DNA of 64,000 bases from an uncultured Oribacterium sp. (lineage in GTDB: Bacteria; Bacillota; Clostridia; Lachnospirales; Lachnospiraceae), in contig CAKQPT010000004.1 in NCBI GenBank assembly GCA_934270345.1, positions 1 through 64,000 on the forward strand, given 5' to 3'. The position numbers and the translations under genes are program-made. Shown here in pieces: positions 17,231-25,008 of this stretch. Numbering within the stretch: position 1 is the first letter of the stretch; each line of letters opens with the position of its first letter. A model generated the notes under the pieces. The model made no database searches. It was not told where the DNA came from and was given only the letters and a program-made list of their open reading frames with translations.

Positions 17231-18580
17231 TTACTGCTGAATCGCCTCCAGGATGATGCGCGCCATGTAGCGGAGCTTCTCATCCGTCATGCCCGGATAG
17301 AGTCCGACCCAGAAGGTGTCCCGCATGATACGGTCGGTCGTGTCGAGACTGCCGACCACGCGGTAGCCCTCTCCCGTCGCACGCATTTCATCGAAGCACG
17401 GGTGCTTGATGAGGTTGCCGGCAAAGAGCATACGGGTCTGCACGCCGTGGTCCTCGATATAGCGGACCACCGTCTCACGGTCCACGCCCTCCTGACAGGT
17501 CATAAGGAAGCCGAACCAGCTCGGGTCCGAATTCGGCTCCGGTTCCGGCAGGATCAGCTTCGCAGCTGCTCCGCCCTCGACGAGGAGCGACTTCAGCAGC
17601 TCGAAGTTATGCTTCCGGCGTGCGACGAAGCCCGGGAACTTTTCGAGCTGTGCGACGCCGACCGCCGCCTGCATATCGGTGGCCTTCAGATTATAGCCGA
17701 AATGGCTGTAGACATACTTGTGGTCATAGCCCTTCGGAAGCTCGCCATACTGTCCGTCGAAGCGGTGGTGGCAGGTATTATCGTGTCCTGGTGCGCACCA
17801 GCAGTCACGGCCCCAGTCACGGATCGAGCGCATGATGCGGTGAAGCTGCGGGTTGTTCGTATAGCAGGCGCCGCCCTCGCCCATCGTCATGTGGTGTGGC
17901 GGGTAGAAGCTGGAGGTACCGATGTCGCCGATCGAGCCGGTCTGCCGGGTCTCGCCGTCGATCGTATAGGTCGAGCCGAGGGCATCGCAGTTATCCTCCA
18001 CGAGCCAGAGCTGATGCCGGTCGCAGAAATCCTTCACCGCCTTCAGATTAAACGGATTGCCGAGGGTATGTGCGATCATCACAGCCTTCGTCTTCTCCGA
18101 GTATGCCTCCTCGAGCTTCGTCACGTCGATATCACAGGTCGGCAGCGTCACATCCACAAACACCGGAATCGCACCGTACTGGATGATCGGGTTCACGGTC
18201 GTCGGGAAGCCGGCGGCCACGGTGATGACCTCATCTCCGCGCTTCACGCGGCGCTCGCCGAGCAGCGGGCTCGTCAGTGTACTGAAGGCCAGCAGATTTG
18301 CGCTGGAACCGGAATTCACGAGGCTTACATAGCGTACGCCGAGGTACTCACCGAACTTCTGCTCGAAAGCCTCGGTGTAGCGTCCGGCGGTCAGCCAGAA
18401 CTCGAGCGCACTGTCCACGAGGTTCACCATCTCCTTGTCATCATAGACACGGCTGGCATACGGGATGCGCTCACCCTCATGGTACGGCTGCTGCATCGGT
18501 GCGACTTTATATTTTCTTGCATATTCTGCGACGAGATCGAGGATCTCCTGTCTCGCCTGCTGCTCTGTTTTCTCTGTCAT
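17231..18580 (-). CDS. rfbH: CDP-6-deoxy-4-keto-glucose 3-dehydratase (RfbH/E1)
   Basis: A 449-residue PMP-dependent, iron-sulfur dehydratase of the DegT aminotransferase fold. It removes the C3 hydroxyl from CDP-6-deoxy-4-keto-glucose, the committed step to 3,6-dideoxyhexoses. Family-specific marks are present: the catalytic His in SSFYPPHHMTMGEGG replaces the usual PLP lysine, and the cluster ligands occur as DCWCAPG followed by DNTCHHRF. Length matches RfbH (about 437). It overlaps rfbG by four bases (ATGA). RfbH normally works with a flavin/iron-sulfur reductase (E3), which is not encoded in this window. Confidence 0.92.
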   Translation of the reverse strand: MTEKTEQQARQEILDLVAEYARKYKVAPMQQPYHEGERIPYASRVYDDKEMVNLVDSALEFWLTAGRYTEAFEQKFGEYLGVRYVSLVNSGSSANLLAFSTLTSPLLGERRVKRGDEVITVAAGFPTTVNPIIQYGAIPVFVDVTLPTCDIDVTKLEEAYSEKTKAVMIAHTLGNPFNLKAVKDFCDRHQLWLVEDNCDALGSTYTIDGETRQTGSIGDIGTSSFYPPHHMTMGEGGACYTNNPQLHRIMRSIRDWGRDCWCAPGHDNTCHHRFDGQYGELPKGYDHKYVYSHFGYNLKATDMQAAVGVAQLEKFPGFVARRKHNFELLKSLLVEGGAAAKLILPEPEPNSDPSWFGFLMTCQEGVDRETVVRYIEDHGVQTRMLFAGNLIKHPCFDEMRATGEGYRVVGSLDTTDRIMRDTFWVGLYPGMTDEKLRYMARIILEAIQQ

Positions 18581-19788
18581 GTTCTGCTCTTTTCTCTTTC
18601 ATCTGCTAAAAATGCACGGATCTGCTGTCCGGTCAGGGCCCGCATATCGGCGCCCTCCGACCATGCATGGTACCATGCGACGGTTTCCTGAACGGCCTCC
18701 GTGACATGCCAGCGCGGCTGCCAGTGGAAGGTTTCTTTCAGCTTGTGTGTGTCCAGCTTCAGATATGCGGCCTCATGCGGTGCGTTCGCCTCGGCATCCG
18801 TGTGCCAGGCTGCGCCCTCGCCCCAGCTCTGTACGAAGAGGTCCGCGAGTGCGCCCGTCGTGATGGCGTCCACCTCATCCGGACCGACGTTATAGCAGCC
18901 GGCCACGTCCCGGGCCAATGTCTCCGTCGTGCGATCGTCATGCCCCGCTTCGTTCGTCTCCGCGGAAGCGGCGGATGCCGACGTGCCCGTATGCTGCGCT
19001 TCCTGCGCCTGGGTCATCGCGATCAGGAGGTAGACATACAGCGGCTCCAGCACGTGCTGATACGGCCGCGTGCTGTACGGGTTCCGCACATGGATGGTCC
19101 GGCCGGCGATCGTATCCCGTACGCAGTCCGGAATGATGCGGTCCACGGCAAAATCACCCCCGCCGATGACATTGCCCGCACGTGCCGTGGAGATCGCCGT
19201 CACCACAGCGGATGGGTCCGTGTCCGGCTGGAAAAAGGACTTCTGGTAGCTGTGGGTCACGAGCTCGGAGCAGGACTTCGAGTTGCTGTACGGATCGTAG
19301 CCGTCGAGCTTCTCGTCCTCCCGGAAGGCGTGATCCGCGAGATCCGGATTCTCATAAACCTTGTCGGTAGTCACGTTCAGGAAGGACAGCACCTTCTCCG
19401 CATGCTGCGCATTATAGCGGCGGATGGCCTCGAGGATGTTCACGGTGCCCATGACGTTCGTCTCAAAGGTCTCCCGCGGATAGAGGTAGGAGGTGCGAAC
19501 GATCGGCTGTGCCGCGAGGTGCAGCACGACCTCCGGACGGGCGGTCTCCATGAAGGCCGTGAGATGCGGAAAATCACGGATGTCGCCGATCTCCGAGTGC
19601 ATCTCCTCCGAAAGCTTCAGGATATCGAAGAGTGCCGGCTCGGTCGGGGCCTCGAGGGCATAACCGTAGACCTCTGCGCCGAGCATCCGGAGCATGAGGC
19701 AGAGCCAGCTGCCCTTGAAGCCGGTGTGGCCGGTCACGAGCACCCGCTTCCCTTTATAAAACTGCTGTAAGGATTCAAATTTGGTCAT
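18577..19788 (-). CDS. rfbG: CDP-glucose 4,6-dehydratase RfbG
   Basis: A 403-residue short-chain dehydrogenase-fold enzyme converting CDP-D-glucose to CDP-6-deoxy-4-keto-glucose. The NAD-binding motif VTGHTGFKGSWL starts near residue 18. The catalytic Tyr-x3-Lys occurs in YDPYSNSKSC, with the Thr in FLNVTTDKVYE. The protein is longer than the usual roughly 360 residues because of a hydrophilic insertion (about residues 262-290, AQEAQHTGTSASAASAETNE onward) before YNVGPDEVDAITTGALAD. It lies between rfbF (15-base gap) and rfbH (four-base overlap). Confidence 0.92.
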   Translation of the reverse strand: MTKFESLQQFYKGKRVLVTGHTGFKGSWLCLMLRMLGAEVYGYALEAPTEPALFDILKLSEEMHSEIGDIRDFPHLTAFMETARPEVVLHLAAQPIVRTSYLYPRETFETNVMGTVNILEAIRRYNAQHAEKVLSFLNVTTDKVYENPDLADHAFREDEKLDGYDPYSNSKSCSELVTHSYQKSFFQPDTDPSAVVTAISTARAGNVIGGGDFAVDRIIPDCVRDTIAGRTIHVRNPYSTRPYQHVLEPLYVYLLIAMTQAQEAQHTGTSASAASAETNEAGHDDRTTETLARDVAGCYNVGPDEVDAITTGALADLFVQSWGEGAAWHTDAEANAPHEAAYLKLDTHKLKETFHWQPRWHVTEAVQETVAWYHAWSEGADMRALTGQQIRAFLADEREKSRT

Positions 19789-19803
19789 ATATATTTCTTT
19801 CTT

Positions 19804-20574
19804 TTACCATAATTTCCATGGTGCTTTTCCGCTCGCCCAGAGGTCTTCGAGGAGCTTTTTCTCGCGCTGGGTGTCCATGCACTGCCAGAAGCCGGCGTGG
19901 TAGAAGCTCATGAGCTCGCCGTCGGCGGCGAGGCGGTGCATCGGCTCCTGCTCGAGGACGCAGCGGTCATCCGTGAGGTAGTTGAAAACCTCCGGCTGGA
20001 AAACCATGAATCCGCCGTTGATGATGGCGCCGTCCTCCCGCTCCTTCTCGCGGAAGGCACGGATCTGGTTGTTTTCATCGATGTCAAGGACGCCCTTCTG
20101 CTGTGCGAGGGAAACGGTCGTGATGGTCGCGATCTTTCCATGCGCATGATGGAAGTTCACGAGGGCATCGAGGTCCACGTTGGAAACGCCATCGCCATAG
20201 GTGAGCATGAACGGCTCATCCCCGACATAATCCTGTACGCGCTTGATGCGTCCGCCGGTCATGGTGTTGAGACCGGTGTCGACGATGGTCACACGCCACG
20301 GCTCGTTCATGTTGTGGTGGACCTCCATCTGGTTGTTGCTGAGGTCGAAGGTCACGTCCGAATTGTGCAGGAAGTAGTTCGCGAAATACTCCTTGATGAC
20401 GTACTGCTTGTAGCCGGCCAGGATGATGAAATCATTGTAGCCGTAGCTCGAGTAGTACTTCATGATGTGCCAGAGGATCGGCATCTCCCCGATCTCGATC
20501 ATCGGCTTCGGACGGAGATGCGACTCCTCGGAAATGCGGGTTCCGAAACCACCTGCTAAAATCAATACTTTCAT
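19804..20574 (-). CDS. rfbF: Glucose-1-phosphate cytidylyltransferase RfbF
   Basis: A 256-residue cytosolic nucleotidyltransferase making CDP-glucose from CTP and glucose-1-phosphate, the first step to CDP-3,6-dideoxyhexoses. The signature LAGGFGTRISEESHLRPKPM lies at the N-terminus, and the product-site region has ILAGYKQYVIKEYF and MLTYGDGVSNVD. Length matches RfbF (257). The ATG at 20574 is preferred: AGGATGG gives proper spacing, while the upstream ATG at 20583 overlaps the ribosome site itself. The phosphoglucomutase-type gene at 34-36 kb could supply its substrate. Confidence 0.93.
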   Translation of the reverse strand: MKVLILAGGFGTRISEESHLRPKPMIEIGEMPILWHIMKYYSSYGYNDFIILAGYKQYVIKEYFANYFLHNSDVTFDLSNNQMEVHHNMNEPWRVTIVDTGLNTMTGGRIKRVQDYVGDEPFMLTYGDGVSNVDLDALVNFHHAHGKIATITTVSLAQQKGVLDIDENNQIRAFREKEREDGAIINGGFMVFQPEVFNYLTDDRCVLEQEPMHRLAADGELMSFYHAGFWQCMDTQREKKLLEDLWASGKAPWKLW

Positions 20575-20609
20575 AGTTTCCATCCTTTTGTTTATCGTAC
20601 ACGGAAGCG

Positions 20610-20686
20610 CATGTCCCAGCGGTCATAGGGCTCCCGAATTCTGTATCCGTCCGCTCAGGTAGTGAATCCATGTCCCGGCGGTCATA
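20610..20686. repeat. Short direct repeat upstream of rfbF
   Basis: CATGTCCCAGCGGTCATA (20610-20627) recurs with one change at 20669-20686, 59 bases on, in the 124-base gap before rfbF. It may be a remnant of a dispersed repeat or paired binding sites. An internal promoter was not convincing. Confidence 0.5.
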
Positions 20687-20698
20687 ACGCAAACGCCG

Positions 20699-22225
20699 TC
20701 ACTTGCGGAACACATTCCACTGGTTTCCCTTTAAAATATCCATGGCATGCCGAACGCGGTTCGGGCCATGGTGGTACTCAAAGATGAGATTGAGCTCATC
20801 ATCGCTCAGGTTTTCATAATCACGCGCGGCGTCCGCCATGGAGGCGAAGTACATCTGCCGGAACGGCATCGCGTCGATTTCACGCTTATCAGTATAACAG
20901 GTCCCTGCAGTGAAGGAAAGAAGCACCACGAGGGAGAGGCACATGCCGAGCAGCGCGCCAAGGGCATGTCCCTGTCTGGAGGACGTCTGTACCTTCCGCG
21001 CGCGTCCGCGGTTCACCGGTGATGCTTCGCCGGATGTTCGTACGGCATCGCCCTGCTTCGTGCGCACAGACAGATACTGCTTTCGGAAATGTGCGAAAGC
21101 CGCACCATAGATGAGCAGCAGGCCGAGGGTACCCGGCAGGTACTGAAGGCCGTAGCGGCTCTGCCATGCGTAGGTTTCCGTCAGGAAGATATAGCGGGAC
21201 AGGAAGACGAGGACATGGCTTCCGGCACCGCTCACGAGGAGCAGCATCGGGAAGATCGTCCGGCGGTACTGTCCGGTCCGGAAGTAGAGCAGCACAGCAC
21301 CGGCATAAAGCAGGATCACGAGGGCACCGAGGAGGTACACCATCGGATACGTGAGCGTTCCGGCCGCGAGCAGATCCTCCAGCACCGAGCCGGAAAGCAG
21401 GGTGCTGGCGAAGCCGTTCAGCAGAAAATGCAGTGAGAAGCCGCGGTACTGCTGCAGGGTCTCCACGAGACCGATGTCCTGCGCGCCCGTATGCTCGAAG
21501 GTAGCCGCCGCGTTACTCATATAGTAGAGCATCAGCGGGATCAGCGCGCAGAGGCCATACCATGGAAGCCGACGGCCGTCGACATTGCGATTCCGAAGGA
21601 AGGCGAGGTAGCCGTACGCCACGAGGAGGGTTGCTGTGTACTGTGCGATATACGGGCCGGCCACCAGCAGGGACAGCCACGGAAGCAGGCAGAGACGGCG
21701 CTCATCCCCTGGCTTCTGCGTGCCGGTGAAGACGCGCTCGAGCACGAGGTAATGATAGAAAAACAGACCGTAGCTCAGGAAGTGCACGCAGCCGGTGCCG
21801 TTTATCAGCATCTCCCACTTATCGAGGCTGAAGCCGACGAGCATCACCGGAAGGATGATCAGGATACCGCTTCGCTCCCGGATCAGGTACTGCGCCACCG
21901 AACACATCAAAAGCACGCAGCCCAGGATGCAGAACACCCGGTCAAAGAGCACCGAGTAGCCGAAGAAGGTGACATTGATCCAGCGAAGCGGGTAGTTTAT
22001 CGGAATCCGGGTCAGGATATCCGGCACGAAAAAGGTCTTTGGATCCAGGGTATCCGGCAGGTAGCTGTTGATGATGCGGATATAGTCGGAATAGACCACA
22101 TCCACCGTCGCATGCAGCACATACCAGAGCAGAAACAGCCCTCCAATGAACGGCAGAAGGAGGAGTCCCTTCCGGCACTCCCCCACTCGCTTTCTGCTTT
22201 GATTTTTATATGAGTGCTTATTCAC
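20699..22225 (-). CDS. Polytopic membrane protein of the glycan operon
   Basis: A 508-residue integral membrane protein of unknown function with about ten or eleven hydrophobic helices and a first extracytoplasmic loop (VDVVYSDYIRIINSYL) containing acidic residues, as in GT-C glycosyltransferases. I do not recognise a specific family. A basic Ser/Arg-rich loop (about 380-410) interrupts the helices before a final helix and a cytosolic-looking tail. It overlaps the next upstream gene by eight bases, and the two share architecture. A role in transferring a lipid-linked sugar or in polymerisation or export is inferred only from its setting. Confidence 0.6.
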   Translation of the reverse strand: MNKHSYKNQSRKRVGECRKGLLLLPFIGGLFLLWYVLHATVDVVYSDYIRIINSYLPDTLDPKTFFVPDILTRIPINYPLRWINVTFFGYSVLFDRVFCILGCVLLMCSVAQYLIRERSGILIILPVMLVGFSLDKWEMLINGTGCVHFLSYGLFFYHYLVLERVFTGTQKPGDERRLCLLPWLSLLVAGPYIAQYTATLLVAYGYLAFLRNRNVDGRRLPWYGLCALIPLMLYYMSNAAATFEHTGAQDIGLVETLQQYRGFSLHFLLNGFASTLLSGSVLEDLLAAGTLTYPMVYLLGALVILLYAGAVLLYFRTGQYRRTIFPMLLLVSGAGSHVLVFLSRYIFLTETYAWQSRYGLQYLPGTLGLLLIYGAAFAHFRKQYLSVRTKQGDAVRTSGEASPVNRGRARKVQTSSRQGHALGALLGMCLSLVVLLSFTAGTCYTDKREIDAMPFRQMYFASMADAARDYENLSDDELNLIFEYHHGPNRVRHAMDILKGNQWNVFRK

Positions 22226-24062
22226 TGAGCTCCTCCCACGCGGCCAGTCCGAAGGTCTGGGCGCTCACATCGATGTAGCCGCGGTTTCCATGCTCCATGA
22301 GGACGATGCTGTTCTCCATCGTCGCGTCAGCCGGCAGCTCATCCGGGCTGTTGATGAAGTGGATCTCCGTCCCCTGTCCGGTCTTCTCCGGATCAAACGG
22401 CTTATAGAAGTACTCCGCATAGAAGTCGCTCATCTCGTAGTAATTATAATAGATATACACCTGCTTCTTCCCGAGGAACTCCCCGGCACCGACCGCGTCG
22501 ATCGTGCAGTCCGCAAGCGAATTCACGCGGTCCTGATCGAAGAAGAAAAAGATGTTCGGATAATGCTGTCGATCATAATGCTCCACCGGTGTCATCACGG
22601 CCCCATACGCCATAAAAAGCAGTGAAAACGCAAGGACTGCAGCAGTCCGAGGCGTCTTCACTCCGGAGCGCTTGCCACGTTCGTCCGATGCGCTTACGGA
22701 AGCCGCCAACGTTCTCTGCGAACGGATGCTGCTCCACCTCTCTGCTCCCTGAGCCACAGACGACAGTGTATACGCTGTACTACTGCGCTGCCCGTGTTCC
22801 TTCCAGCCAGACTTCGCGATCTCTCCGAGCATATAGGACAGATAAAAGAGCGCGGCGGTATAGCTCACATAGACCCAGCGGGTTTCCAGGCGGATCGTGA
22901 TGGAGCTCGAGCCGATGCAGAGGGCGATGAAACAGATGAAGAGGAGGTTCTCCCCGATCAGGCGTGGCGTGATCCGTCCCCTCTTCCAGACGCTTCGCAC
23001 ATAGAGCACGAGCATCAGGAGAAGGCAGAGCCAGCTGAGGAAGATCAGTCCCTGTACCCAGCGGGCGGAGTCCGCGAAGGACACGCCACAGAAAATCGCG
23101 TGGCCTGCATTGACCCCGAAGATGTAGGCGACCTGCGTAAACGCGAAGCCGAGGGCCTGGGCGAGGGAGAAGGTGTCCTGCACCTTCGTGCCGGCCGTGC
23201 CGACCGGGATTGCATCCCCTGCCACCACCATACGGCTGCCGAAAAAGACGGCGAGGATCACGAGTGGCAGAAGCAGCTCGAACAGCCGCCCGAGACGGTT
23301 CACCGGAAGCATGTCTGCACCGGTGCGATCGCGGTCTGGGACATCCGCTGATTCCGGATGATGCGATGTCCGGGACGGTGCGAAGCGCCGGCAGAGCCAC
23401 CGCTCCGTACAGTACTGTGTGAACACCGCAAGGTAAAAGAGCGGGGCCAGGGCGATGAAGCGCTCATGGGTGAAGATCACGAGGAAGAAGCAGAGGCAGG
23501 CACGCAGGTAGGCACGCGTGCCGCGGCCCTCCATGTAATCGAAGAGGCCCCAGAGGGTCAGCAGCGCGAGCAGCAGGGCGAGGGACTCGAGAAGTCCGAG
23601 CACCTGTGCGATCTGATAGGCCGCGAAGTGCGACTGCAGGTAGAGCATGCCGGTCAGGAGACCGACGGCCTGTCCGAACAGCATGCCATGCGGTACCCGC
23701 GTGAGGCGGCTCAGACGCCGGCTGAAGAAATAGATCACCCAGGAAATCGCCACATTCAGAAGCACGTTGAAGCGGGCATACCAGTGGACGTGCGGGCCGA
23801 TCAGCCAGAACTCGAGGTAGCTCACCGCCCAGTAGAACGGACGGAAGTTTCCCTTCGTCACCTTCGGAAAGGTGAAGGAGCAGAAATCCTCACAGCCATA
23901 GAAAGACCAGAGGTAAAGGTCGTCACCGTACAGTGCCCGGATACTGAGGTGCCGGTTGATGAACAGCCCGAACAGCAGAAGCAGAACGAGTGCTAGTGCT
24001 GTATACAGCCACGCATGCCGGCTTCCCTCTTTCACTGTGTTTCTCTTCTGTGTCTGTTCCAT
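22218..24062 (-). CDS. Polytopic membrane protein, possible GT-C glycosyltransferase
   Basis: A 614-residue membrane protein with a single N-terminal helix (about 19-37), an extracytoplasmic loop containing ALYGDDLYLW (a D-D pair in the position of the GT-C catalytic motif), and about nine further helices. The tail (about 500-614) is a soluble domain with IYYNYYEMSDFYAEYFYKPF. Two hydrophilic stretches (residues about 222-260 and 430-475) look like low-complexity insertions. GT-C enzymes use polyprenyl-phosphate sugars, and the DPM1-like enzyme at the end of the operon could make one. This assignment is by fold pattern and context, not by a recognised family. Confidence 0.6.
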   Translation of the reverse strand: MEQTQKRNTVKEGSRHAWLYTALALVLLLLFGLFINRHLSIRALYGDDLYLWSFYGCEDFCSFTFPKVTKGNFRPFYWAVSYLEFWLIGPHVHWYARFNVLLNVAISWVIYFFSRRLSRLTRVPHGMLFGQAVGLLTGMLYLQSHFAAYQIAQVLGLLESLALLLALLTLWGLFDYMEGRGTRAYLRACLCFFLVIFTHERFIALAPLFYLAVFTQYCTERWLCRRFAPSRTSHHPESADVPDRDRTGADMLPVNRLGRLFELLLPLVILAVFFGSRMVVAGDAIPVGTAGTKVQDTFSLAQALGFAFTQVAYIFGVNAGHAIFCGVSFADSARWVQGLIFLSWLCLLLMLVLYVRSVWKRGRITPRLIGENLLFICFIALCIGSSSITIRLETRWVYVSYTAALFYLSYMLGEIAKSGWKEHGQRSSTAYTLSSVAQGAERWSSIRSQRTLAASVSASDERGKRSGVKTPRTAAVLAFSLLFMAYGAVMTPVEHYDRQHYPNIFFFFDQDRVNSLADCTIDAVGAGEFLGKKQVYIYYNYYEMSDFYAEYFYKPFDPEKTGQGTEIHFINSPDELPADATMENSIVLMEHGNRGYIDVSAQTFGLAAWEELSE

Positions 24063-24070
24063 ACGCCTTC

Positions 24071-24910
24071 TTATGAACAGGTCGTCCCGGTCTCGCCGGC
24101 ATCCTCCGCGCGGTAGGCGCCATACGCCTTCTTATAGAAGTGCATCAGCACATCCGTCACCGGCGCCGAGTGCAGCTTCCGGAACACTTCCCGTTCCTCT
24201 TTCTCCCGATTGTGATTTTCGATGTTTCGCATCGTCTCCGCTCCAGCATGCACACGGTAGGCCATGAGCGGCTTCTCGATGCAGATGAAGCGCCCCGGTT
24301 CCTGTGCAAGGCGGATCAGGGTGTCCCAGTCGATGACGAACTTATAGTCATTCCGGAACAGCGGTGCCGGACAGTACTTCGTGTGGTAGGTACAGCTCGG
24401 GCAGCCGATGCCGTTGCCATAGCGGAGGGCCGAGAGCTTCACGCTCGTACGGTCCGCATGCGCATGGTCCTTCAGCCGAAGTCGCAGAATGCGCTTCACC
24501 TTCTCCGAGCTTCCGTCGATCGTGTTGCCCTCGCCATCGATCGTATCGTAGCGGCAGCAGAATACCGACATATCCGGGAAATGCTGGAAGGCATGCAACA
24601 GCGCCTTCGTGTAGTCCGGGAAATACAGATCGTCCTGGTGGGCGATCGTCACGAGCTCCGAGCGCTCCGCCCCCATCTCATAGGCGAAGTTCCAGTCCTG
24701 CTGCAGCCCGTGTGCACCATTCCGCACATAGACCGGGTAGCCGAACTGCGCGCTCAGCTTCGTGATATAGCGATTCGGGGTCGAGGTACAGATGATCACC
24801 CGGCTCTCCACGCTCTGCACCTTCAGTGAATGCAGAAGAAGCGGAAGGTAGGGCGACTCTCCGTAAGCTGCGACCGCGAAGCAGTGTTTATAATGCTTTC
24901 GTGTATTCAT
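24071..24910 (-). CDS. Family 2-like glycosyltransferase
   Basis: A 279-residue soluble glycosyltransferase with a GT-A-like fold. The N-terminal FAVAAYGESPYLPLLLHSL strand-loop-helix and the metal/nucleotide site TIAHQDDLYFPDY (Asp-Asp) are visible; the C-terminal part includes FVIDWDTLIRLAQEPGRF, resembling the acceptor-side Trp-Asp motif. The basic Cys-rich middle (GCPSCTYHTKYCPAPLF) is unusual. It lies nine bases before the next gene, in the glycan operon. The upstream spacer holds two strong hairpins and only a weak ribosome site. Donor and acceptor are unknown. Confidence 0.78.
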   Translation of the reverse strand: MNTRKHYKHCFAVAAYGESPYLPLLLHSLKVQSVESRVIICTSTPNRYITKLSAQFGYPVYVRNGAHGLQQDWNFAYEMGAERSELVTIAHQDDLYFPDYTKALLHAFQHFPDMSVFCCRYDTIDGEGNTIDGSSEKVKRILRLRLKDHAHADRTSVKLSALRYGNGIGCPSCTYHTKYCPAPLFRNDYKFVIDWDTLIRLAQEPGRFICIEKPLMAYRVHAGAETMRNIENHNREKEEREVFRKLHSAPVTDVLMHFYKKAYGAYRAEDAGETGTTCS

Positions 24911-24925
24911 GTTTCTTTATCATCT

Positions 24926-24996
24926 GCAGGATGCGTCTTCCGAACCATCCTGCATCTCATATGTCCGGTGCAGCTGTCGTCAACCGCTGCACCGGA
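24926..24996. repeat. Tandem perfect hairpins between glycosyltransferase genes
   Basis: GCAGGATG pairs with CATCCTGC (24926-24953), and TCCGGTGCAGC pairs with GCTGCACCGGA (24964-24996). They fill most of the 98-base gap. No T-run follows on the minus strand, so they look more like mRNA-processing or stability elements than terminators. Confidence 0.5.
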
Positions 24997-25008
24997 CTTC
25001 AAACGCTG

